This document shows positions 25,764 through 33,626 of a DNA stretch of 64,000 nt, one piece after another (position 1 is the first letter of the stretch; each line of letters opens with the position of its first letter). The DNA is from Ruegeria_C sp041537905. Its GTDB lineage: Bacteria > Pseudomonadota > Alphaproteobacteria > Rhodobacterales > Rhodobacteraceae. The stretch lies in contig NZ_JBGRUO010000009.1 of NCBI RefSeq assembly GCF_041537905.1, positions 1 through 64,000 on the forward strand, read 5' to 3'. Under the pieces are notes generated by a model. It ran no database searches. It had not been told where the DNA came from and saw only the letters and a program-made list of their open reading frames with translations. A program made the translations under genes and the position numbers.

Positions 25764-26862
25764 CATGCGATTTGCACCTCCAAACCCGATCCGAATCGCC
25801 GACCGCTCGCCTGGAATGAATGCGGTGAGTGTTCGCAGCTATAATGAACGATTGGTTTTGTCCTTGCTGCTGCAGAGCAAAGGGCTGTCCAGAATGGAGA
25901 TCGGAAAGCGGACCGGGCTGTCCGCACAGACCATTTCCGTCATTGTTCGCTCGCTTGAGCAAGAGGGACTGGTCGCAAAAGGCGAAGCGCAGAAAGGCAG
26001 AATGGGGCCGCCGACAATACCGCTGTCACTAAATCCGGACGGTGCCTATGCGGTTGGCGTCAGTCTGGGCCACCGGCATATTGATGTGGCGTTGCTGGAT
26101 TTTGTCGGCGATGTGAAATTTTTCGCCACCCTGGATATCCCGCCTCAAAAGCCCGGCCAGAACGAGTCGGATCTGATTGACGCGGTCCGCGCAGCCATCG
26201 GCGCTCTGCCCTCGAATGCGAGCACGCGGCTGGCGGGGGTCGGTCTGGCCATACCGGAGGACCGGGAGGAACTCGCCCTTGTTCCTGAGGGACTCACGGA
26301 ACGCTTTGAAAGCATCGGCAAGGAAATAGAAACGGCACTTGGGGTCGAAGTCTATGTACAAAACGATATCACCGCGGCGGCGGCGGGCGAGAGCATGTTT
26401 GGCGCGGCAAAGTCTCTGGACGACTATTTGTTCTTCTATCTGGGGGCGCGGCTTCATCACCGGCTGATCCTCAACCATCAGATATTTCAGAGCCCCAGCC
26501 AGACCAGCAGTCAAATTGGATTGCTTGATCTTGAAGCCAGACTTCGCAACGACGGTCGGCATCCCCTTGATGCGCTTTGGGCGCGACAGGCTGAATGGCC
26601 CGATTTTGGCGAGGTCGCGGAAAGCTGGGTGGATGATTGCATCGGCGAGTTGAGCAGATCGATTTCCTCAGCCTCTCAGTTTTTACCGGTGAATACGGTG
26701 ATCGTATCTTCTTATGCGCCGGGCGAGATCTGTGAAAAGATCGCGTCCGAGCTTGGCATGAAACATTCAGGGATAGATGCGCGGGCCGGAGCGCTTCGTG
26801 CATCCCCCAAGGCCATGGGGGCGGCGTGCCTGCCGTTTAGCTCAAAGTTCACGGTGAGTTAA
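25756..26862 (+). CDS. ROK-family transcriptional regulator
   Basis: A 368-aa NagC/XylR-type regulator starting at MPDMRFAPPNPIR (25756), with ribosome site GGGAGG. The N-terminal winged helix (LSRMEIGKRTGLSAQTISVIVRSLEQEGL) is followed by a ROK domain (GVSLGHRHIDVALLDFVGD, then VYVQNDITAAAAGESMFG). The usual zinc-binding CxCGxxGC loop is absent. It is most likely the sugar-responsive repressor of the divergent ABC operon, acting at the palindrome 24999-25023. Confidence 0.88.
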   Translation: MPDMRFAPPNPIRIADRSPGMNAVSVRSYNERLVLSLLLQSKGLSRMEIGKRTGLSAQTISVIVRSLEQEGLVAKGEAQKGRMGPPTIPLSLNPDGAYAVGVSLGHRHIDVALLDFVGDVKFFATLDIPPQKPGQNESDLIDAVRAAIGALPSNASTRLAGVGLAIPEDREELALVPEGLTERFESIGKEIETALGVEVYVQNDITAAAAGESMFGAAKSLDDYLFFYLGARLHHRLILNHQIFQSPSQTSSQIGLLDLEARLRNDGRHPLDALWARQAEWPDFGEVAESWVDDCIGELSRSISSASQFLPVNTVIVSSYAPGEICEKIASELGMKHSGIDARAGALRASPKAMGAACLPFSSKFTVS

Positions 26863-27027
26863 CGACGGGCGTTCCAGACGGCTTCGGTTGTGCCTGACGT
26901 CACCATACCGAAAACCGGATCGAAACACGTACGCGCGGCTATCACAGGCCCGACCCTTTAGTATCCACGCTCTGGAGCAAACCCTCCGACTTCCAGTCGG
27001 ACCCGCTTCAGCGTAAAGAATCGTGTA

Positions 27028-27095
27028 ATGATCTTACCCTCTGGAAAATGAGCCGCAGCCGGGTCGAAGGCTCATTTTCCAGAGGGTAAGATCAT
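27028..27095 (+). promoter_or_regulatory. 27-bp perfect hairpin over the tnpA ribosome site
   Basis: Arms 27028-27054 and 27069-27095 are perfectly complementary (27 bp) around a 14-nt loop. The right arm contains the likely ribosome site (AGAGGG) and the first two bases of the tnpA ATG. In transcript form it would bury the start signal, as the 5' hairpin of IS200 does to keep transposase rare. Confidence 0.8.
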
Positions 27096-27510
27096 GCAAT
27101 ATGACAGCGGCAAGCACTGCGTTTTCTATCATCGCTATCATATCGTCTGGTCGACGAAGTATCGCTACAAGGTGTTGACCGGGGCGTTGCGCTTGCGGGT
27201 GCGCGACATCCTTCGGCAGGTCTGTCGGGAGAACGAGGTCGACATCTTGCGCGGTGTGCTGTCGAGTGACCACGTCCACATGTTCGTGTCCGCGCCGCCG
27301 AAGATTGCCATTTCCGATCTGGTGCGCAAGATGAAGGGCCGTTCGTCCCACAAGGTGCAACGGGAATTCCCCGCGATCCGCAAGCGCTATTGGGGACGCC
27401 GGTTCTGGGGGCGAGGGTATTTCTCAACGACCAACGGCGCCATCACCGAAGACGTCGTGTTGCAATACCTCGAAAACCACATCGCCGATCCTACCGACGT
27501 CAGTCGGTAG
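27094..27510 (+). CDS. tnpA: IS200/IS605-family Y1 transposase TnpA
   Basis: A 138-aa HUH single-strand transposase. The HUH motif is His60-Val-His62 in SSDHVHMFVS and the nucleophile is Tyr125 in VVLQYLENHI. Length and both motifs are complete, so the gene looks functional. It cuts and rejoins single-stranded DNA at the hairpin ends. The stop codon lies within the right-end hairpin. Confidence 0.92.
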   Translation: MQYDSGKHCVFYHRYHIVWSTKYRYKVLTGALRLRVRDILRQVCRENEVDILRGVLSSDHVHMFVSAPPKIAISDLVRKMKGRSSHKVQREFPAIRKRYWGRRFWGRGYFSTTNGAITEDVVLQYLENHIADPTDVSR

Positions 27511-27562
27511 TCGTTCAGTTGTGATCTGGAAACGACCAAAGCACTTTTGAATGAGCGATCTT

Positions 27563-28078
27563 TCAGTTGCCCTGGATCGCAATTTCATCAAGGCGCTCCA
27601 ACCACATCTGGTGTGCATCATGCATCTTGTTGGGGGCGACCAGCTTGCCGATTCTGGGGATCAGGCCGTTCTGCGTTTCTTCCGTCACCACGTGACAGCC
27701 GCTTTTGCGCGGTGAAATCAGCCACGCGTGATACACTGACATACCAAAAGATTCAGCGGACCACGCCAGTCGCCGCTGCGGCTCGAACTCTTCGATTGTG
27801 CAGGTGATGGTCATCCCAAAGGTCTTCCAACGAAACTGCTCTCCAAGTTCCAGCGTCGAGCCTGACGGGCCCAACAACACGACGTTCGAGCAATTGGAAT
27901 ACCATTGCGGCCAAGCGGCGGCATGGATCAGGTGATGCCAAACCGCCTGGCTATTCGCCCGCATCTGCAGGCTGTTCACAACATGCACAGCGCTGAGTTT
28001 CGGGTCGTATTTTTCGGGCCATCTGATCGTATCCCGGGTCATTTTCATCGCTCGTGTCAGGTTTAAGGTTTGGGCCAT
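27563..28078 (-). CDS. SRPBCC-family protein
   Basis: About 171 aa from MAQTLNLTRAMKMTRD; a start at MKMTRDT (28048) is equally possible and the frame runs to 28117. The middle has the START/Bet v1-like pattern of polyketide cyclase/dehydrase proteins: VWHHLIHAAAWPQWYSNCSN, then LGEQFRWKTFGMTITCTIEEFEP. Such proteins bind hydrophobic ligands; no enzyme activity can be claimed. No adjoining gene on the same strand suggests an operon. Confidence 0.65.
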   Translation of the reverse strand: MAQTLNLTRAMKMTRDTIRWPEKYDPKLSAVHVVNSLQMRANSQAVWHHLIHAAAWPQWYSNCSNVVLLGPSGSTLELGEQFRWKTFGMTITCTIEEFEPQRRLAWSAESFGMSVYHAWLISPRKSGCHVVTEETQNGLIPRIGKLVAPNKMHDAHQMWLERLDEIAIQGN

Positions 28079-28658
28079 CAGCGCAGCTTGCTCACTACCA
28101 GAACTGGTGGGCCGCACAAATTACAAGCCGCGTGTCGGAACGACATCTGACAAGCAATTCGCCGACAGTCTAGTGGCTTCTTGCACATCCCTGACTAGTT
28201 GCAGTTGCCTTGTCATTTTTGTAGCCTGTCACCCGAACAGCCGGTCTGGACAGGGCTTTCTGGATCATGACCTTTTGTGCCCTGCTGTGGCCATGGAAAC
28301 GGGCGTTGATAGTTGCTTGCAAGAAAAACGTCGATCACGGATACGGGTCGTGAACAATCCCGACCTTTTGCTAAGACCAAGGCTTTGTCGATGGCTTGGA
28401 TGCTTTCTTCCTCTGGGATGCCTTCAACAAACATCACGTCGGCACATTAAGATGCCTTGAGGCGGAGCGTCCATGCCATCAATAGAGCCCGCCGGTACCC
28501 TTATCCGACCAAATCTACTCCATTCACCTTTGCAAGCGGCATAGAAATAGCCTCCGCTCTATTCTGGCTAGAAAACGCGCCAATTGCGAGGCTGTGCTGT
28601 CTGCGATCGGGATCTCGTTCTACATTTAGCCGATGCAAGACAGCACAGTGCCGACCGG
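28079..28658. other. Gap without assignable gene
   Basis: About 580 bp with only short frames. A minus-strand frame at 28213-28437 (MMFVEGIPEEESIQAIDKAL...) resembles no family I know and lacks a ribosome site. The stretch ggcacattaagatgccttga near 28440 resembles ggcacattgcgatgccttag near 19502 beside IS110, so IS-end sequence may be present. Confidence 0.4.
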
Positions 28659-29204
28659 TTAATCGTCCTGCGCCCAGGCTCCAGCCACAGTGTTGTTGTC
28701 TTTCGCGAGGTCGGTCATACGCGTCTGCGTTCCGACAACACGCCATTTGCCACCCATTCGCGCCAACTCGAAGTGAACGACGATCCTGTGTACTTCGGAT
28801 TCATCCGCCCGGCGCCTCGACCAGATCCCCTCCACGGCCGCACCATTCTTGTTGTATACAAAGACTTTCTCTTCGGGCGTGTAGGTGTGAGTGAAGCCTT
28901 CGCTCTTTAGGATGTTGTGCTGCATGGTGAGGAACATCATGACTTCTTCATCGGTCTTGAGCCACGTGGCGATTTCCGGTTCGTCATGCGTGGCGAACAT
29001 GGGGCGGCCCCAGTATTCCAGAATGAACTCGGGACCTTCATCCCGGGTACCGTTCCCGACTTCCACCCAGCGTGGGTAGTATTCTTCGAAGAACCACTGG
29101 CGGACTTCTTCTTCGACCGCCTTGCGGTCAAACGAACTACTGGTTTCACCCGCTTCCATTCGCTTGCGCGCTGTTTTTTCTGCAACCGCACTATCAAATG
29201 ACAT
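28659..29204 (-). CDS. NTF2-like (SnoaL-type) hypothetical protein
   Basis: A 181-aa protein with ribosome site GGAGG properly placed before the ATG. The pattern of a helical N-terminus, YYPRWVEVGNGTRDEGPEFI and EVHRIVVHFELARMGGKWRVVGTQTRM fits a cone-shaped NTF2-like fold. Family members are isomerases, dehydratases or binding proteins, so the role is open. It is divergent from the thioesterase gene and they share a 389-bp intergenic region with inverted repeats. Confidence 0.65.
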   Translation of the reverse strand: MSFDSAVAEKTARKRMEAGETSSSFDRKAVEEEVRQWFFEEYYPRWVEVGNGTRDEGPEFILEYWGRPMFATHDEPEIATWLKTDEEVMMFLTMQHNILKSEGFTHTYTPEEKVFVYNKNGAAVEGIWSRRRADESEVHRIVVHFELARMGGKWRVVGTQTRMTDLAKDNNTVAGAWAQDD

Positions 29205-29593
29205 TTTTGCTTTCCTCCGTTATTTCCAGGTGGCCATAGTTCGATGCTCGCCATGGCCTTTCTAAGTCGTGTTCAGCTCAACAAGTTACCGAGGGCATGT
29301 CCGCCTTAACGGACATACTCGGATTTCCAGCTGGGCGGCCCCTCTGTGCCCTCATACCCGTCACCTAGATGGCCATTGAACAAGATTTATGGTACAGAAA
29401 GTAAACTATATGTATAGGCTAACCTTACGTAATATTGGCGCGGAAAGGCGGTAGTCCAGAAATAAAACACTAAAAACAAAATCTTAACTTCAATCTGTAT
29501 GCGAGAGACTGAAAGTGGCGTAGGGTCATCTATTGCTACAAAAATATAGTTTACTTATTGTACCATATCGAAGGCCGATTGGGAGGCTTAGCC
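29205..29593. promoter_or_regulatory. Divergent regulatory region with 21-bp inverted repeat
   Basis: An AT-rich gap between the NTF2-like and thioesterase genes. The 21-bp block 29391-29411 (GGTACAGAAAGTAAACTATA, plus T) recurs in inverted orientation at 29544-29564 with 19 of 21 matches, the second copy about 30 bases before the thioesterase start. Two distant copies of one site suggest operators for one regulator, possibly the nearby HxlR protein, and possible looping. Confidence 0.55.
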
Positions 29594-30364
29594 GTGGATC
29601 ATCTTTTCGAGAAACTGGAAGGCGGGTACATCCCGTCGTCTTACACCGCGGGACCATTTGGAAACATTCAAGGGGGGGCGGCTGCCTCGATCATGGCAAC
29701 CGTTGCTATCGAAAATGCGCCAAAGGGGTACATACCGGTATCCCAACGCACAGAGCTTTTGCATTCTACCCCGCTTGCGCATCTCAACGTCGAGCTGTCT
29801 ACTCTGAAAGAGGGTGCGGCGCACCGGGTGGTCGAAGCGCAAATCTTGAATCGGCAGTCACGTCGTTCAACAGCACGATCAACGATTGCCTTTTACAAGC
29901 CGACTCCAATCGCGGAGCTGACGCCGGCCGAAATCAAACCCTGGGGCGGCTTTGCGGACCCAAACACGTTGAGCGACGTGCCTCGCATGGCATCGCCGTC
30001 TGGTCAAAAGGAGTGGATGCTCAATGCGACCGTTGTGAGGGCGGATATGAAAGGTACATATTGGTTCCGTTGGAACGGGCCACTGCTGTCTGACGGATCA
30101 TCTCATTGGTTTGCGCAATTGCTTGGTCCCTCGGATTGGGTGGGCGGGTTCATCGCGCCGGGCTTCCCGTCGTTCAAAGTCGGCCCATGGCCGAACACGG
30201 ATCTTACAGTTCAGGTGAACCGCCCAATGGCTGGCGAATGGATCGGGCTGCGACCGAAAGGGCTTTACCGGGAAACGGGATTCGGTCTGGGACAAGGTGC
30301 GCTCATCGATCAGGACGGTGTTTTTGGCCACGCGATGGCGAGCACAATCTCGCCCGCACGGTGA
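29594..30364 (+). CDS. Acyl-CoA thioesterase-like protein (double hotdog)
   Basis: About 256 aa from the GTG at 29594, which has GGGAGG upstream; the frame begins further 5' at a TTG without a good site. The first half has a hotdog pattern (GPFGNIQGGAAASIMATVAIEN) and the second half another (WFAQLLGPSDWVGGF, then NRPMAGEWIGLRPKGLYRETGFGLGQGALIDQDG). This matches TesB-like/4HBT_3 thioesterases. Substrate is unknown. A short-chain dehydrogenase gene follows 53 bases on. Confidence 0.75.
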   Translation: MDHLFEKLEGGYIPSSYTAGPFGNIQGGAAASIMATVAIENAPKGYIPVSQRTELLHSTPLAHLNVELSTLKEGAAHRVVEAQILNRQSRRSTARSTIAFYKPTPIAELTPAEIKPWGGFADPNTLSDVPRMASPSGQKEWMLNATVVRADMKGTYWFRWNGPLLSDGSSHWFAQLLGPSDWVGGFIAPGFPSFKVGPWPNTDLTVQVNRPMAGEWIGLRPKGLYRETGFGLGQGALIDQDGVFGHAMASTISPAR

Positions 30365-30417
30365 GGTTTTAAGCCTTTCGAGGCTGCGTGAATGCAACAA
30401 ATTGGAGGAGCAATCAG

Positions 30418-31230
30418 ATGTTTGAGGGAAAGGTTGTATGGGTTACGGGGGCGTCTTCGGGCATAGGCAAGGCTTTTGCGGAAGCGCTTCATGCTCAAAA
30501 CGCCAAAGTTGTTCTTTCTGCCTATTCAGAAGAAGAACTTAAACCCGTCCATTCTCAGTTGAGCGGTTCGGTCAGCTTGCCATTTGATTTGGCGGATTTT
30601 GATGCGTTCCCTCGTCATGTGGATGAAGCAATCGGTGCCTTTGGTCAGGTTGATCTGCTTATCAACAACGCCGGTATAACGCAGCGGTCGCTTGCGAAGG
30701 ACACCTCGTTCGATGTGTATCAGCGCATTATCGGCATCGACTTGATGGCACCCATTGCTTTGACCCAAAGCTTGATGCCGCATATGCGCGCGCGTGGAAC
30801 CGGCCGCGTGATCGCAGTGTCCAGTCTCGCCGGAAAGTATGGCGCGCCTCTGCGTACAGCTTATTGCGCGGCGAAACACGGAATGTTTGGGTATTTTGAC
30901 GCCTTGCGTACCGAAGTGTCGCATGACGGTATTGATATTCATGTTATCGCTTCCGGTGCTGTGAAGACCAACCTTGCGCGCAATGCGTTGACAGGTGAAG
31001 GCGCTAACTTCGGAAGAACCGACGCATTTATCGAAGGTGGGTATGACGCTGATGAATTCGTCAATCGAGCTTTGAAAGCCATTGCCAACGGCAAGCGAGA
31101 GATCATTATCGCACGAGGCCTAGAGCTGATGGCCTATCGTTTGCGCCGGTTTCTCCCCGAAAAAGCGTTCGACCGGATTGCCAAGGCGACACCCGACGCG
31201 GTGCGGCAGTTGGAGGCGACAGCGTCATAG
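30418..31230 (+). CDS. Short-chain dehydrogenase/reductase
   Basis: A 270-aa classical SDR from MFEGKVVWVTGASSGIG, with ribosome site GGAGGAG. The cofactor motif TGASSGIG is at 10-17, NNAG at 83-86, and the catalytic pair Tyr149/Lys153 in YCAAK. The C-terminal tail (MAYRLRRFLPEKAFDRI) resembles the DHRS7/SDR34C-like group, often acting on lipids or hydrophobic alcohols. It follows the thioesterase gene and is probably cotranscribed. Confidence 0.87.
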   Translation: MFEGKVVWVTGASSGIGKAFAEALHAQNAKVVLSAYSEEELKPVHSQLSGSVSLPFDLADFDAFPRHVDEAIGAFGQVDLLINNAGITQRSLAKDTSFDVYQRIIGIDLMAPIALTQSLMPHMRARGTGRVIAVSSLAGKYGAPLRTAYCAAKHGMFGYFDALRTEVSHDGIDIHVIASGAVKTNLARNALTGEGANFGRTDAFIEGGYDADEFVNRALKAIANGKREIIIARGLELMAYRLRRFLPEKAFDRIAKATPDAVRQLEATAS

Positions 31231-31237
31231 AATAGAC

Positions 31238-31263
31238 GAGCCCGGTGCCGTTCGGCATGGCTC
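31238..31263 (+). terminator. Possible terminator after the SDR gene
   Basis: GAGCC-CGG-TGCCG-TT-CGGCA-T-GGCTC imperfect hairpin, followed a few bases later by tctttt. It lies between the convergent SDR and HxlR genes. Confidence 0.4.
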
Positions 31264-31307
31264 ACGGTCTTTTGCGTTGCCGCTGATGTCACAAGCGGCA
31301 AAGCCCC

Positions 31308-31835
31308 TCAGTTTGACGGTTGGACCCGCTTGGGGAGTTTCTTTTTGCCCTCATGAAATGGGCTCGCTTCGACTCGTTCCCTTGCGAGTCGGTTCGAGCC
31401 CGGACCAACTCGGACCAGAATGTCACCCCATTTCATTTCTCGGCCATCCGTTCCCAGCGCTCCTATTTTTGGAAGCAGTTGATTGTGCTTACCATCAATC
31501 AGAAAGACGGGTTCTCCACCTTCGCCGTGGATGTGTTCGTTGCTCCACTGAACCATCGTGGCCAGAACCGGGATCAGGGACTTGCCTTTTTCGGTGAGGA
31601 AATACTCGTAACGCGGGCCGCTGGTACCCATGTCCTTGCGTTCCAGAAACCCTTCAGCGACCAGTTTGTTCAGCCGCTCGCTGAGCAGGTTTTTTGCGGC
31701 CCCCGTGTTGCGCTGAAACTCCCCGAAACGCGTTGCGCCATAGAATGCCTCGCGCACGATAAGCCAGGTCCATGCGTCGCCAAAGATATTCAGAAATGTG
31801 GCGACCGGGCAGGTTTGCGCGTGCGGCTTGGTCAT
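31308..31835 (-). CDS. HxlR-family transcriptional regulator
   Basis: A 175-aa protein with a MarR/HxlR-type winged helix at 1-110 (CPVATFLNIFGDAWTWLIVREAFYGATRFGEFQRN, cut here for length, then LLSERLNKLVAEGFLERKD). It has an unusually long C-terminal tail of about 65 residues. The CPV cysteine near residue 9 is the type used for redox or electrophile sensing in some HxlR proteins. It probably controls the surrounding catabolic genes. Upstream are repeated AAACC/GGTTT half-sites. Confidence 0.85.
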   Translation of the reverse strand: MTKPHAQTCPVATFLNIFGDAWTWLIVREAFYGATRFGEFQRNTGAAKNLLSERLNKLVAEGFLERKDMGTSGPRYEYFLTEKGKSLIPVLATMVQWSNEHIHGEGGEPVFLIDGKHNQLLPKIGALGTDGREMKWGDILVRVGPGSNRLARERVEASPFHEGKKKLPKRVQPSN

Positions 31836-31887
31836 ATGTGTTCCCCAACGTCATGTGGTTTGCATCGGCAGTTATGGTTGAAAATTT

Positions 31888-31935
31888 AAACCGTATATAC
31901 CTATGGTTTATTTATAAAACCAAATACCACGGTTT
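31888..31935. promoter_or_regulatory. Array of AAACC/GGTTT half-sites upstream of hxlR-type gene
   Basis: Alternating half-sites at 31888 (AAACC), 31905 (GGTTT), 31917 (AAACC) and 31931 (GGTTT) make overlapping dyads with 12-, 7- and 9-bp spacers. On the minus strand GGTAT precedes two GGTTT copies. Likely promoter and autoregulatory region of the HxlR gene. Confidence 0.5.
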
Positions 31936-32027
31936 CCAAGCCCCATGACTAACTCACTTAGTGAAGAAGCAAAGCGCCGGGCCAGCAGAACCGAAAGGTC
32001 GCCCGTTTAATTGTGTGGGAGGACGCA

Positions 32028-32132
32028 ATGGATATGTCATCAAGATCATTTCCGGGGTCGGTAACGGCCGAAACGATTCTGATCGGGAAGCATTGGACCG
32101 AGGAGCCGTTCGAACTGCGGCTGAAACCATAA
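32028..32132 (+). CDS. Possible 34-aa small protein
   Basis: A 34-codon frame (MDMSSRSFPGSVTAETILIG, then KHWTEEPFELRLKP) with a good ribosome site (GGGAGGACGCA before ATG). I do not recognise it. It may be the intact start of a longer gene that has lost its remainder, since the following bases up to 32273 hold no continuing frame. Confidence 0.3.
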   Translation: MDMSSRSFPGSVTAETILIGKHWTEEPFELRLKP

Positions 32133-32273
32133 ATCCCTGACCCCAACCGTCGTGGGTTCAAGACTGTGCAGAAAGGTTTGAACAACACTCCTGCAAGCAC
32201 GCTAGGGCAGTTCCCGGTGCCACAAAGTGACAACGTGAACACCGATCAACAAAGCTTTTAGGAAACACGAAAG

Positions 32274-32882
32274 ATGACCAACAAAAACGCCAACGAGGTC
32301 AAATTCTACCTCGACTTTCGAAGCCCATATGCCTACCTGGCGCAAACCCGGTTCGACGACATCGCCGCTGCAACGGGCGCAGTTTTTGTGCCCAAACCTA
32401 TCGTTGTGATCGACCTCATGAACCGTGTCGGCAACACGCCCACCAGTGTGGTATGTCCACCGAAAGCCAAATACGTCGGCCAGGATTTGATACGTTGGGC
32501 CAAAGCATACAGCGCCCCGTTGAAGTTTAACCCGGCCGCGCGTCAAATCGATGGACCGAGCCTTTTGCGAGGCGTGTTTGCAGCTGAGGTCCATGGGGCC
32601 AGGGATGCCTATTGTCGCGCGGTATTCAATGCGATTTGGACTCAGCAGGTCGCTCTTACCGATGACACGTCGCTGCTGGAAGTTCTGCAGAAGGCCGGAA
32701 TCGATGCTGCTGAACATATTGTGGCCGAACGTGACGATCAGCAGGCGTCACTTGACGCGGTGCTTGAGGAGGCCATCGAAGATGGTGTCTTTGGTGCGCC
32801 CAGCTTTGTCTACGATGGGGCGCTTTATTTCGGAAATGATCGCCTGCAGTTTCTTGAGGCCGACCTCAAAGCCGCCGCCTGA
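32274..32882 (+). CDS. 2-Hydroxychromene-2-carboxylate isomerase-like (DsbA/GST kappa fold)
   Basis: A 202-aa thioredoxin-fold protein of the HCCA isomerase/DsbA family. It has the signature DFRSPYAYLAQ near residues 14-24, in place of a CxxC, and the cis-Pro motif FGAPSFVYDGALYFGNDRL near the C-terminus. HCCA isomerases use glutathione in naphthalene-type degradation, but many members have other, unknown substrates. It is followed 11 bases later by an SDR gene, suggesting a two-gene unit. Confidence 0.82.
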   Translation: MTNKNANEVKFYLDFRSPYAYLAQTRFDDIAAATGAVFVPKPIVVIDLMNRVGNTPTSVVCPPKAKYVGQDLIRWAKAYSAPLKFNPAARQIDGPSLLRGVFAAEVHGARDAYCRAVFNAIWTQQVALTDDTSLLEVLQKAGIDAAEHIVAERDDQQASLDAVLEEAIEDGVFGAPSFVYDGALYFGNDRLQFLEADLKAAA

Positions 32883-32893
32883 AAGGATATCCA

Positions 32894-33595
32894 ATGAACA
32901 TAGGAACATGCATTATTACCGGGGTCGGCCCTGGAACGGGTACTGCTCTGACCCGCCGCTTTACTCAGGCGGGCTACACAGTTGCGATGATAGCCCGTGA
33001 CGCGGACCGGCTTGAGGCGCTAAGCACGGAAATGGCTGATGCGCATGCCTACCCATGCGATGTCACTGATTTTGACGCTATCGACAAAACGCTCGCCGCG
33101 ATCAAACAAACACACGGTCCGACAAAAATCCTGGTTCACAACGCGATCGGCGGGGCCTTCGGCGACTTTATGTCAATAGATCCAGCCATTCTTGATCGCA
33201 ATTTCCGTATCAATACCTCAGCTCTGCTGCACCTGGCACGTGCCTTGGCGCCCGATATGATCGAAGCTGGCGAAGGCGCGATACTGGCGACAGGCAACAC
33301 TTCGGCCTATCGCGGAAAGTCGATGTTTGCCGGTTTCGCTCCGACAAAAGCAGCGCAGCGCATTCTGTTGGAAAGTATAGCACGCCACGTGGGTCCACAG
33401 GGTGTTCATGCGGCCTATGTTGCGATCGATGCAGTCATCGACGTCCCGTGGACGCGCGAGCGCTTTGCCGACAAACCCGACGATTTTTTCTGCAGGCCCG
33501 ACGACATCGCAGAAGTCGTCTATCAAACTGCGCATCAGCCACGCTCGGCGTGGTCCTCGGATATCGTGATCAGGCCCTTCGGCGAGATCTGGTGA
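32894..33595 (+). CDS. SDR-family oxidoreductase with Phe in place of catalytic Tyr
   Basis: A 233-aa Rossmann protein with cofactor motif ITGVGPGTGTAL at 8-19. The usual YxxxK catalytic motif reads FAPTK, so Tyr is replaced by Phe. I recall a distinct SDR group with FAxxK and a similar C-terminus (GPQGVHAAYVAIDAVID). It may not be a standard dehydrogenase. It is directly downstream of the HCCA-isomerase-like gene and complete; the IS5 begins 31 bases after its stop. Confidence 0.8.
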   Translation: MNIGTCIITGVGPGTGTALTRRFTQAGYTVAMIARDADRLEALSTEMADAHAYPCDVTDFDAIDKTLAAIKQTHGPTKILVHNAIGGAFGDFMSIDPAILDRNFRINTSALLHLARALAPDMIEAGEGAILATGNTSAYRGKSMFAGFAPTKAAQRILLESIARHVGPQGVHAAYVAIDAVIDVPWTRERFADKPDDFFCRPDDIAEVVYQTAHQPRSAWSSDIVIRPFGEIW

Positions 33596-33626
33596 CCTAC
33601 GGCCGTGTTGGATGGATCAGGATTTA

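Larger units (their letters stand above)
26957..27515 (+). mobile_element. IS200/IS605-type insertion sequence (single tnpA)
   Basis: A short element without terminal inverted repeats. Both ends carry small hairpins with the same stem core: left CCGAC-TTCCA-GTCGG within 26985-27001, right CTACCGAC-GTCA-GTCGGTAG at 27491-27510. These match the subterminal hairpins that TnpA recognises. Between them lie a very long RNA-type hairpin and the transposase gene. Exact cleavage sites cannot be fixed; the left end is near 26957 and the right just after 27510. Confidence 0.75.

Noticed and set aside
28213..28437. Minus-strand frame MMFVEGIPEEESIQAIDKAL...
   Set aside because: It reads protein-like at first, but has no ribosome site and no recognised family, and the downstream half is low in structure; kept only as part of the gap note.
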